The notes under the pieces: generated by a model
The model's input: only the letters and a program-made list of their open reading frames with translations
Database searches by the model: none
What the model was told of the DNA's origin: nothing
Translations under genes and position numbers: made by a program
In this document: positions 1-5,881 of the stretch, piece after piece
How positions within the stretch are numbered: position 1 is the stretch's first letter
Layout of the letters: each line of letters begins with the position of its first letter
From: Thauera sp.
GTDB taxonomy: Bacteria; Pseudomonadota; Gammaproteobacteria; Burkholderiales; Rhodocyclaceae
Direction: 5' to 3'
Length of the DNA stretch: 12,477 bases
Assembly (NCBI GenBank): GCA_023150215.1
Contig: JAKLLJ010000067.1
Coordinates: 1-12,477, forward strand

Positions 1-416
1 TACTCGATCAGCGCGCCGAGCTTGTGACTGGGTGCCAGGGGAAACAGCCGGCGCGACAGCAGCAGCGAGCAAACGAAATCCTGCGCCCGGTGACGGTGGA
101 TGCGCGCGAGCTCGGCATCCCAGAACTTCGCATCGAACGCGGCATTGTGGGCGACGATCGGAATGTCACCGACGAAGTCCGACACCTGCTGCATGACCTC
201 GGCCGCCGGCGGCGCGCCCCGGACCATGGCGTTGGAGATCCCCGTCAATGCCTCGATGTAGGCCGGGATGCGGACCCCGGCGTTCATCAGGCTCTGGTAG
301 CGATCCACCACCCGACCGCCGTCCACGATCACCACCGCGACCTCGGTCGCGCGGTCGCCCTGCGCGGGCGACAGCCCCGTGGTCTCGAAATCGATCACCG
401 CCACCACTTCCATCAT
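1..416 (-). CDS. DnaQ-like 3'-5' exonuclease (DEDD family), C-terminus cut by window edge
   Basis: This frame is open from the ATG at 416-414 to the left edge, giving 138 residues with no stop. The N-terminus has the Exo I motif with residues DFETTG (acidic D9 and E11). An Exo II-like segment AHNAAFDAKF carries D95. The Exo III histidine/aspartate motif would lie past the edge, so the catalytic set cannot be confirmed. The family (RNase T / DNA polymerase III epsilon-like) removes nucleotides 3'-5' using two metal ions. Whether this is a polymerase proofreading subunit or a stand-alone nuclease cannot be told from the fragment. A second ATG follows directly at 413-411. An in-frame stop at 452-450 bounds any extension, and no strong Shine-Dalgarno is visible. 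It lies downstream of the phasin on the same strand but behind a terminator, so it is probably transcribed separately. Confidence 0.85.
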   Translation of the reverse strand, partial: MMEVVAVIDFETTGLSPAQGDRATEVAVVIVDGGRVVDRYQSLMNAGVRIPAYIEALTGISNAMVRGAPPAAEVMQQVSDFVGDIPIVAHNAAFDAKFWDAELARIHRHRAQDFVCSLLLSRRLFPLAPSHKLGALIE

Positions 417-509
417 CAGCGCGTTCCGTCGTTCATCCAGGGCGAGACTCTAGCCGACACACGGCCGGAAGATCATCCGACGGGACGCTGCCCCCGCCCC
501 CGCACAAAC

Positions 510-541
510 AAAAAGGCCGGCCACCCTGGGTGAACCGGCCC
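510..541 (-). terminator. Rho-independent terminator of the phasin gene
   Basis: Read on the minus strand, a GGCCGG stem arm (540-535) pairs with CCGGCC (520-515) and is followed by five Ts (514-510). The interior CACCC/GGGTG can add pairing. It sits about 45 nt past the phasin stop codon, where a terminator for that gene is expected. Confidence 0.8.
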
Positions 542-587
542 GTGAACGATCCATCCGGTCATGCGACCGGGTGGAAGCGAAGCTGAC

Positions 588-1169
588 TTACGCCGCGCTC
601 TTGAGCAGCGACACCGTGGCAGTGGTCGTCTTGCTCACCGCTTCGACGGTTGCCGCGGCGGCCTGGTCGGCGTTGGCCTGGGCCGTCTCGGAGACCTGCT
701 TCACCACCTTGGTCGCACCTTCGTAGGCCGACGATGCACTGACAACGGCGCGACGCAGTGCGCTCACCGCTAGGGCCGAGGTTGCCGGGGCGTTGCGGTT
801 GAGCGTTTCCAGGGTGAGGATGACGCCCTGCAGCCACTGCGACATGCCGGCTTCGATCAGGCGCAGGGTGTCGGCCTGGGCCTGGCCGGCGAGCTCGCCG
901 GTGGTCTTGAGCCAGGCGTAGCCGCGTTGCAGCGCCGGCGTGACGGTGCCGATATGGAGCTCGACCAGGGTGCGCGGATCACGCGCGGCGGCCATCGCCT
1001 GACCGAGCGCGATCGCGTCGTCGAGGGCGGCGCGGGTGGTGTTGAGGTTGAGCGCAGTCAGGTGCTCGACGCTGCCGAGCAGGCTGTCGCCGGCGGCGGC
1101 GAACTCGTTGACGCGCACTTCGGCGGCGCTACGCACGGTGGCGAGCATTTTTTCGGGCGAGACGTTCAT
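588..1169 (-). CDS. Phasin family protein (PHA granule-associated)
   Basis: The product is a 193-residue, soluble, Ala/Thr/Ser-rich, helix-forming protein with no membrane segment. It resembles the Phasin_2 family, small amphipathic proteins that coat polyhydroxyalkanoate granules and control their number and size. The N-terminal two thirds holds the conserved-looking helical region (N-terminal residues PEKMLATVRSAAEV). The tail from about residue 155 is a low-complexity Ala/Thr helix ending in KSAA. The start at 1169 is chosen because a perfect AAGGAG lies 6 nt upstream. A longer in-frame version starting at 1274 would run through the promoter and that Shine-Dalgarno, so it is rejected. The gene is monocistronic, with its own promoter and terminator. 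No PHA synthase or depolymerase is in the window, so the granule role rests on family resemblance. Several phasin paralogues per genome are common in PHA-storing betaproteobacteria, so no phaP number is assigned. Confidence 0.85.
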   Translation of the reverse strand: MNVSPEKMLATVRSAAEVRVNEFAAAGDSLLGSVEHLTALNLNTTRAALDDAIALGQAMAAARDPRTLVELHIGTVTPALQRGYAWLKTTGELAGQAQADTLRLIEAGMSQWLQGVILTLETLNRNAPATSALAVSALRRAVVSASSAYEGATKVVKQVSETAQANADQAAAATVEAVSKTTTATVSLLKSAA

Positions 1170-1175
1170 GGTGTA

Positions 1176-1181
1176 CTCCTT
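1176..1181 (-). promoter_or_regulatory. Shine-Dalgarno AAGGAG of the phasin gene
   Basis: A perfect AAGGAG lies 6 nt before the ATG at 1169. It fixes the phasin start and excludes the longer reading frame. Confidence 0.85.
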
Positions 1182-1220
1182 GGGGTGGACGACACCGCAT
1201 GGATGACTCGGTGCAGTCGT

Positions 1221-1249
1221 ATGTTGCACTGCAACAAAAATCTCTGCAA
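1221..1249 (-). promoter_or_regulatory. Probable sigma-70 promoter of the phasin gene
   Basis: On the minus strand a -35-like TTGCAG (1249-1244) is followed by exactly 17 nt and a -10-like CAACAT (1226-1221). The predicted transcript would start about 45 nt upstream of the phasin ATG. The -10 is a weak match to consensus, so the call rests on spacing, position and the operator-like palindrome that overlaps it. Confidence 0.5.
1222..1236. promoter_or_regulatory. Perfect 15-bp palindrome, candidate PhaR-type operator
   Basis: TGTTGCA-C-TGCAACA is a perfect 7-bp inverted repeat around one central base, overlapping the proposed phasin -10. PhaR repressors that control phasin genes are known to bind palindromic sites built on TGC/GCA half-sites, and this site fits that style. 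PhaR itself is not in the window, so the assignment is inference. Confidence 0.5.
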
Positions 1250-1301
1250 GACTTTTCGACACATTCGAATTCACTGATCCGGATCACTGGAGATCTGTCC
1301 G

Positions 1302-1955
1302 ATGACGCTGACCGCTTCCCAGCTCGCCAGCCTGGTGCTGCTCTGGCTGACCTATGCCGCCCTGCATTCGCTGTTCGCCTCGCTGTGGCTCAAGCGCCAT
1401 GTGGCAGCGCGCTGGCCGCGCCTGGCGCCGGGCTACCGCCTGGGCTTCAACCTGCTCGCGCTGCTCCTGCTGCTGCCGCCGCTGTGGCTGACCTTCGCCT
1501 GGCACGGTCCGCTGCTGTGGTCGTGGCAGGGCGGCTGGGCGTGGCTGGCGAACGGGCTGGCACTCGCGGCGGCAGCCGGCTTCGTAGGGTCGACGCGCGG
1601 CTACGACATGGGGGTGTTCACCGGCCGCACGCAGTGGACGACGCGCAATGGCGCCGCCGAAGACCCTGGCGCCTTCACCCTGTCCCCGCTGCATCGGCAT
1701 GTGCGTCATCCCTGGTACAGCCTGGGCCTGGTGATCCTGTGGACGCGCGACATGGACGAGGCGCGCCTGGTGAGCGCGCTGTGCATCACGCTCTACCTGT
1801 GGCTCGGCTCGCTGCTCGAGGAGCAGAAGCTGCTCGCCTTCCACGGCGAGCCCTACGCCCGCTACCGTGCGCGCGTATCGGGGCTGATTCCCTGGCCCGG
1901 GCGCAGCCTGAGCGCGGACGAGGCGCGTGCCCTGTGCACGCCGCCGCGGCGCTAG
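1302..1955 (+). CDS. Membrane methyltransferase-like protein (ICMT/NnrU-like superfamily)
   Basis: The product is a 217-residue integral membrane protein. Hydrophobic stretches lie near residues 8-27, 47-66, 78-95, 139-148 and 157-172. The C-terminal half carries the signature of isoprenylcysteine carboxyl methyltransferase / phospholipid methyltransferase-like proteins: RHVRHPWY at 132-139, an EE pair at 173-174, then FHGEPYARYRARV and a closing IP. In this superfamily these residues form the S-adenosylmethionine-binding part. Members methylate lipids, prenylated substrates or thiols (for example MddA), and some are annotated NnrU-like, so the substrate cannot be named. The start ATG at 1302 has GGAG about 9 nt upstream. 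It is divergent from the phasin and convergent with Anbu, sharing a CTAG that holds both stop codons (1952-1955). It is probably unrelated functionally to the Anbu operon. Confidence 0.75.
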   Translation: MTLTASQLASLVLLWLTYAALHSLFASLWLKRHVAARWPRLAPGYRLGFNLLALLLLLPPLWLTFAWHGPLLWSWQGGWAWLANGLALAAAAGFVGSTRGYDMGVFTGRTQWTTRNGAAEDPGAFTLSPLHRHVRHPWYSLGLVILWTRDMDEARLVSALCITLYLWLGSLLEEQKLLAFHGEPYARYRARVSGLIPWPGRSLSADEARALCTPPRR

Positions 1956-2659
1956 GACACCACCTCGATGCGCGCCGGCGGTGCCTGCTCCGTGGCCGGC
2001 CAGCGTGCCCAATCGGGGTCGGGCAGCGCGTTGAAGACCTTGCGCAGGCTGGCGCCCCACTCCTTGTGGATCATGTCGAAATAGGGGTTGTCCCAATCGA
2101 CGCTGAGGTGGCGCGCGACGCGCAGTTCGTCCAGCGCGCATTTGGCGGCCTCGTCGAGTGAGGTCTTGCTGGTGACGATGCGGTCGACGATCGGCTTGCC
2201 GTATTTCGACTCGCCGATCTGGAAATACGGCGTGTCGATCGAGGCCTCGATGAAGTTGCCCGCCGCGTAGATGTTGAACAGCCGCGGTGGCTCGTCGCCG
2301 ATCTGGCCGCACAGGATGAAGCTGGCGTTGAAATCCACCCCGAACTGCTTGAGCGCCTCGGCGTCCTGGCGATGCACGCCGCGGATGATCTCGCCGACCA
2401 GGCGCGCGCACTCGAACAGCGTGGGCGCGTTCCACAGGCTGTCGCGGTCCTGCACCGCGGCGTGCTCGCGCAACAGGCTGATCACTGCCTGGGTGATGGC
2501 GAGGTTGCCGGCACTCATCAGCACCAGCACGCGGTCGCCGGCGCGCTCGAACACGGTCATCTTGCGAAAGGTGTTGATGTGGTCCACGCCCGCGTTGGTA
2601 CGCGAGTCGGACAGGCAGACGAGGCCCTGGTCGAGGCACATCGCAACGCAGTAGGTCAT
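1952..2659 (-). CDS. Anbu-type proteasome-like peptidase
   Basis: The 235-residue protein resembles Anbu, the bacterial proteasome/HslV-like Ntn-hydrolase subunit. It starts M-T-Y-C-V. Removal of Met would expose Thr1, the expected nucleophile. In mature numbering the conserved acidic site follows as SDSRTNAGVD, with D17 and R19, and a lysine at 32 in FRKMTVF matches the active-site lysine region. Length is typical. Known Anbu proteins form ring or helical self-compartmentalised assemblies in the cytoplasm. No dedicated unfoldase ATPase partner has been established for the family and none is visible here, although the right end of the upstream unit is missing. It is last in the ATP-grasp/alpha-E unit, 52 nt after the alpha-E gene. 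The Shine-Dalgarno is weak (GAG about 10 nt upstream), but the start is fixed by the Thr that must follow Met. Confidence 0.92.
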   Translation of the reverse strand: MTYCVAMCLDQGLVCLSDSRTNAGVDHINTFRKMTVFERAGDRVLVLMSAGNLAITQAVISLLREHAAVQDRDSLWNAPTLFECARLVGEIIRGVHRQDAEALKQFGVDFNASFILCGQIGDEPPRLFNIYAAGNFIEASIDTPYFQIGESKYGKPIVDRIVTSKTSLDEAAKCALDELRVARHLSVDWDNPYFDMIHKEWGASLRKVFNALPDPDWARWPATEQAPPARIEVVS

Positions 2660-2711
2660 GCTGTCATCTCGAAGTCGTCATTGATCGGGGGCGAGCCGGC
2701 GCCAGCCCTGC

Positions 2712-3659
2712 TCAGGCGGCCACCGGAACAAGAAAGTTGTCGCCGATGCTGTCCCCGAGCCGGTTGATGCGCGCCAGGAAGCGCTCCAGCCAGGGATGCA
2801 GGCCGGCATCGAAAATGTCGTCCATGCGCCCATAGTGCAGCGTGGCGTGCAGTTCACCGGCCTGGCGCGCGGCCTCGGCGGAATGCGCGTTGGCGATCTC
2901 GCCGAGGATGCCGTCGATCTCGTCCACGCAGGCGTGCAGCGAGCGCGGCATCGCGGCGTTGAGGATCAGCAGCTCGGCCACCTTGTAGGGCGTGATCACG
3001 TCGCGATAGACATGGCGGTAGGTCTCGAAGGCCGACACCGAGCGCAGCAACGCGCCCCATTGGTAGAAGTCGGTCGAGCTGGTGAGGCCATCGGCCCGCG
3101 GCAGCAGGCTGTGGTACTTCACGTCGAGCAGGCGTGCAGTGTTGTCGGCGCGCTCGAGGTAGGTGCCCAGGCGCACGAACTTGAACGCCTCGTCATGCAG
3201 CATGGTACCGAAGGTCACGCCGCGCAGCAGGTGGGAGCGGAATTTGACCCACTCGAAGAACTCCCCCAGGTCCATGCCCTGCAGCTTCTGTGCGGTCAGG
3301 TCGCGGATCTCGAGCCAGGTTGCGTTGGTGGTCTCCCACATCTCGGCGGTCAGCGTGCCGCGCACCGCATGCGCGTTCTCGCGCGCCGCGCGCAGGCAGT
3401 GCCACACGCTCGACACGTTATCGCGGTCGAGGACGACGAACTCGACCACGTCGCGCGCGGTCAGCGGTCGGCCGCTGCGGGCGAAGGCGTCCGACAGCTC
3501 GCTGATGTCGAGGATGGCGGACCAGCCTTCGCTGTCGCCGCCGTTGCTGCCGGGCAGCAGCGACAGGCGATAGGACACGTCGAGCATGCGCACGGTGTTC
3601 TCGGCGCGCTCGGTGTAGCGCGCCATCCAGTAGAGGTTGTCTGCGGTTCGGCTCAGCAT
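2712..3659 (-). CDS. Stand-alone alpha-E domain protein
   Basis: The 315-residue, mostly helical protein matches the alpha-E family (DUF403). It opens with the family's typical LSRTADNLYWMARYTERAEN and carries internal RENAHAVRGTLTAEMWE and a repeat-like LGTYLERADNTARLLDVKY. The two ERAxN/ERADN segments suggest an internally duplicated helical core. Alpha-E proteins occur almost always beside, or fused to, circularly permuted ATP-grasp proteins. They are thought to assist them, but no reaction has been shown. A perfect AAGGAG lies 7 nt before the ATG at 3659. A six-residue longer version from a TTG at 3677 would overlap that site and is rejected. The gene lies 335 nt downstream of the split ATP-grasp gene, across a repeat array, and 52 nt upstream of Anbu. 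Confidence 0.92.
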   Translation of the reverse strand: MLSRTADNLYWMARYTERAENTVRMLDVSYRLSLLPGSNGGDSEGWSAILDISELSDAFARSGRPLTARDVVEFVVLDRDNVSSVWHCLRAARENAHAVRGTLTAEMWETTNATWLEIRDLTAQKLQGMDLGEFFEWVKFRSHLLRGVTFGTMLHDEAFKFVRLGTYLERADNTARLLDVKYHSLLPRADGLTSSTDFYQWGALLRSVSAFETYRHVYRDVITPYKVAELLILNAAMPRSLHACVDEIDGILGEIANAHSAEAARQAGELHATLHYGRMDDIFDAGLHPWLERFLARINRLGDSIGDNFLVPVAA

Positions 3660-3666
3660 GAGGATT

Positions 3667-3672
3667 CTCCTT
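3667..3672 (-). promoter_or_regulatory. Shine-Dalgarno AAGGAG of the alpha-E gene
   Basis: AAGGAG with a 7-nt spacer precedes the ATG at 3659 and decides that start over the upstream in-frame TTG at 3677. Confidence 0.85.
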
Positions 3673-3709
3673 GGCAAGTGCGTGGCGGCGGGGGCTGGAC
3701 CCGGCGCCG

Positions 3710-3962
3710 ATTCGCGTATTCACCGCTGCATTCGCGGCTGCCGCCGCTCCTACGCGACATCGCGACGAGGGCGGCGCGCGTTGCATCGCTGCGTTCGCGG
3801 CTGCCGCCGCTCCTACACGACATCGCGGCGGGGCAGGGCGTATTTGCACCGCTGGGTTCGCGCCTTCCGGCGCTCCTACACGACATCGCGACGGGGGCGG
3901 TACGCGTTGCATCGCTGGGTTCGCGGCTGCCGGCGCTCCTACACGACCGCGTGGCGGGGGTT
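3710..3962. repeat. Tandem array, exact 63-bp period, of a REP-like element
   Basis: A 23-bp core beginning TTCGCG and ending CGCTCCTAC occurs at 3731-3753, 3794-3816, 3857-3879 and 3920-3942, so starts are exactly 63 bp apart. The roughly 40-bp stretches between cores are also similar to one another (each near CGACATCGCG ... TTGCATCGCTG). This makes it a tandem duplication of a whole 63-bp unit. A partial unit precedes the first core (from about 3710) and the last is shortened. It fills most of the 335-bp gap between the split ATP-grasp and alpha-E genes. No promoter could be recognised within it. The core resembles REP sequences common in GC-rich pseudomonads and relatives. Confidence 0.85.
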
Positions 3963-3975
3963 GTAGGAGCGCCGG
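3930..3975. repeat. Long hairpin closing the 63-bp array (inverted REP copy)
   Basis: An inverted copy of the REP core lies at 3963-3985, the exact reverse complement of the core at 3857-3879. With the adjacent core it gives a perfect 14-bp stem (3930-3943 with 3962-3975) and an 18-nt loop, 20 nt past the ATP-grasp stop codon. No T-tract follows on the minus strand, so it is not a classical intrinsic terminator. It could stabilise the upstream mRNA 3' end or attenuate read-through into alpha-E. Confidence 0.75.
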
Positions 3976-3994
3976 AAGGCGCGAACGCGGCGGC

Positions 3995-5425
3995 TCAGCC
4001 CACCACCCAGGTGTCCTTGGTGCCCCCGCCCTGCGAGGAATTGACCACCAGCGAGCCCGCCTTCATCGCCACCCGGGTGAGGCCGCCGGGCACCATGCGG
4101 ATCTCGCGCCCGCCTGACAGCACGAAGGGACGCAGGTCGATGTGGCGCGGTGCGATGCCGGCGTCGACGAAGGTGGGACAGGTCGATAGCGCCAGCGTGG
4201 GCTGGGCGATGTATTTCTCGGGCGCGGCAAGGATGCGCAGGCGGAACTCCTCGATCTCGGCCTTGGTCGCCGCCGGCCCCACCAGCATGCCGTAGCCGCC
4301 GGCGCCATGGACCTCCTTGACCACCAGCTCGGGCAGGTGCGCGAGGGTGTGGGCGAGGTCGTCGGGCTCGCGCAGCAAATAGGTCGGCACGTTGTTGAGG
4401 ATCGGCTCCTCGCCAAGATAGAAACGCACCATCTCGGGCACATAGGGGTAGATCGACTTGTCGTCGGCCACCCCGGTGCCCACCGCATTGGCCAGCGTGA
4501 CGCGGCCGGCGCGGTAGGCCGACATCAGCCCGGGCACGCCGAGCATGGAGTCCGCGCGAAACACCTCGGGGTCGAGGAAGTCATCGTCCAGACGTCGGTA
4601 GATCACGTCCACCCGCCTCGGCCCCTGGGTGGTGCGCATGTACACCGTGTCGTCCCTGACGAACAGGTCCTGGCCTTCGACCAGTTCCACGCCCATCTGC
4701 TGGGCGAGGAAGCTGTGCTCGAAATAGGCGCTGTTGAAGGCGCCCGGGGTCAGCAGCACCGCGGTCGGATCGAGCACGCCGGCGGGCGCCACCGCGCGCA
4801 GGGTCTCGAGCAGCAGGTCGGGGTAATGCTCGACCGGCTGCACGTCGTAACGCGAGAACAGGTCGGGGAACAGCCGCATCATCATCTTGCGGTTCTCGAG
4901 CAGGTAGCTCACCCCCGAGGGCACGCGCAGGTTGTCCTCCAGCACGTAGTACTCGCCCTTGCCGTCGGCACCCGCGGCGCGCACCAGGTCGATGCCGGCG
5001 ATCATCGCGTACAGCCCGCCGGGCACGTCCACACCCTGCATCTCGGGGCGGAACTGGGCGTTGTGCAGCACCTGGTCGGCCGGGATGCGGCCGGCGCGCA
5101 GGATCTCGCGGCCGTGGTAGATGTCGGCGAGGAAGGCGTTGAGCGCACGAACGCGCTGACGCAGACCGGCTTCGAGCGCACGCCACTCGTCACCGGGGAT
5201 GATGCGTGGCAGCAGGTCGAAGGGGATCAGGCGCTCCTTGCCCCCCTCGGCACCGTAGACGTTGAAGGTGATGCCGACGCGGTGGAAGGCGAGGTCGGCT
5301 TCCTTGCGCTTGCGTGCGATGCACTCGCGCGGCGTCTGTTCAAGCCAGTCGGCGTAGGGCTGGTAGTGCGCACGCACCGCAGCATCGGCAGCGTGCATTT
5401 CGTCATAGGGCTTTGCGGCGGTCAT
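3995..5425 (-). CDS. Circularly permuted ATP-grasp type 2 protein (split form)
   Basis: The 476-residue product matches the circularly permuted ATP-grasp family (CP_ATPgrasp_2, formerly DUF404/DUF407). Landmarks in order are ITFNVYG (52-58), VLEDNLRVPSG (161-171), LTPGAFNSAYFEH (225-237), VELVEGQDL (246-254), a DVIYRRLDDDFLDP block (273-286), NAVGTGVADDKSIYPYVP (313-330), VVKEVHGAGGYG (368-379; likely nucleotide-binding lysine K370 and Gly-rich loop) and a C-terminal VNSSQGGGTKDTWV. All signature motifs look intact. ATP-grasp enzymes join a carboxylate, via acyl phosphate, to an amine or thiol, so this family is predicted to make peptide-like bonds, substrate unknown. The start ATG at 5425 has only a modest AGAG about 7 nt upstream. 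It is first in the unit with alpha-E and Anbu, behind a sigma-54-type promoter. Its paralogue at 6838-9429 is fused to its alpha-E partner. Confidence 0.92.
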   Translation of the reverse strand: MTAAKPYDEMHAADAAVRAHYQPYADWLEQTPRECIARKRKEADLAFHRVGITFNVYGAEGGKERLIPFDLLPRIIPGDEWRALEAGLRQRVRALNAFLADIYHGREILRAGRIPADQVLHNAQFRPEMQGVDVPGGLYAMIAGIDLVRAAGADGKGEYYVLEDNLRVPSGVSYLLENRKMMMRLFPDLFSRYDVQPVEHYPDLLLETLRAVAPAGVLDPTAVLLTPGAFNSAYFEHSFLAQQMGVELVEGQDLFVRDDTVYMRTTQGPRRVDVIYRRLDDDFLDPEVFRADSMLGVPGLMSAYRAGRVTLANAVGTGVADDKSIYPYVPEMVRFYLGEEPILNNVPTYLLREPDDLAHTLAHLPELVVKEVHGAGGYGMLVGPAATKAEIEEFRLRILAAPEKYIAQPTLALSTCPTFVDAGIAPRHIDLRPFVLSGGREIRMVPGGLTRVAMKAGSLVVNSSQGGGTKDTWVVG

Positions 5426-5471
5426 GTCGTGCTCTGCGCTCGTGGTTTATCGACTCCCTCGAACACCAATC

Positions 5472-5488
5472 AGCAGAAAGCGTGCCAA
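5472..5488 (-). promoter_or_regulatory. Sigma-54 (-24/-12) promoter of the ATP-grasp/alpha-E/Anbu unit
   Basis: The minus strand reads TTGGCACGCTTTCTGCT. The -24 half TTGGCACG is a full consensus match. The invariant GG (5486-5485) and GC (5474-5473) are separated by exactly 10 nt, as required for RpoN promoters. Transcription would start near 5461, leaving about 36 nt before the ATG at 5425. Confidence 0.75.
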
Positions 5489-5535
5489 GTGACGAAAGCA
5501 CGCAAATCCGTGCCTGCCGCAGGACCAGGGCGCCG

Positions 5536-5550
5536 GCACCGCAGTGGTGC
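5536..5550. promoter_or_regulatory. NtrC-like enhancer site, promoter-proximal
   Basis: GCACC-GCAGT-GGTGC is an exact dyad match to the NtrC core GCACC-N5-GGTGC. Its centre is about 80 nt upstream of the predicted sigma-54 transcription start, a usual distance for an RpoN activator. Confidence 0.6.
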
Positions 5551-5571
5551 GCACCACGATGCGCCGCGGGC

Positions 5572-5586
5572 GCATCATTATGGTGC
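5572..5586. promoter_or_regulatory. NtrC-like enhancer site, promoter-distal
   Basis: GCATC-ATTAT-GGTGC differs at one position from the NtrC core dyad. It lies 36 bp upstream, centre to centre, of the exact site. Paired sites a few helical turns apart are typical of NtrC enhancers. An 8-bp hairpin sequence (5558-5576) and a 14-bp palindrome (5544-5557) overlap the two sites. Confidence 0.45.
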
Positions 5587-5682
5587 GCCGCCCACCGCCA
5601 GAGCATCGCCGCACCACCACCCGCAGCACACGCCATCGCAGCCGTCGTGCAGCGGAATGTGCCCATGCCGGGCGCACAAAAG

Positions 5683-5807
5683 TTCGCGGCTGCCGCCGCT
5701 CCTACATGTCGACCGAGCGCGTGATGGTTTCCGTGCGATCGAACACATGACGGTTTCCAGACGACCGAGCGCGTGATGGTTTTTGTAGGAGCGGCGGAAG
5801 CCGCGAA
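5683..5807. repeat. Inverted REP-like pair enclosing three 26-bp tandem repeats
   Basis: The 23-bp REP core seen at 3731 recurs identically at 5683-5705 and, inverted with one mismatch, at 5785-5807. Between them are three tandem 26-bp units starting at 5710, 5736 and 5762. The first and third share 21 identical bases (5710-5730 and 5762-5782) and the middle one is diverged. The block lies 75 nt past the stop codon of the transglutaminase gene and upstream of the NtrC-like sites, so it separates the two transcription units. The inverted pair can form a large stem-loop. Confidence 0.8.
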
Positions 5808-5881
5808 CCTTTGAGCCCGCACGGCGACTTCCCTGCAGGCAGCGCAAGCCGCGAGCCTTGCCGAGCCGCCACAACGCTCAT

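Noticed and set aside
588..1274. Longer phasin start at 1274
   Set aside because: It would translate through the promoter and the perfect Shine-Dalgarno. The extra N-terminal residues do not look like a phasin.
3637..3966. Plus-strand open frames with a 21-residue repeat across the tandem array
   Set aside because: They follow from the 63-bp period being a multiple of three in GC-rich DNA. They lack a ribosome binding site and resemble no protein family.
3930..3975. Intrinsic terminator of the split ATP-grasp gene
   Set aside because: The stem is strong but no T-tract follows on the minus strand, so it is listed only as a hairpin in a repeat.
3710..3985. CRISPR array (repeated 23-bp core with about 40-bp spacers)
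   Set aside because: The spacers are themselves near copies of each other, one copy is inverted, and no cas gene is nearby. It is a tandem REP-like repeat.
5502..5514. Second sigma-54-like element GGCACGGATTTGC (minus strand)
   Set aside because: The gap between GG and GC is 9 nt, one short of the required 10, and a correctly spaced promoter lies at 5472-5488.
2796..5776. Two plus-strand open frames of nearly 500 codons opposite the alpha-E and ATP-grasp genes
   Set aside because: They lie antisense to clearly recognisable proteins, have His/Arg/Gly-rich composition typical of GC-rich shadow frames, and cross the repeat regions.
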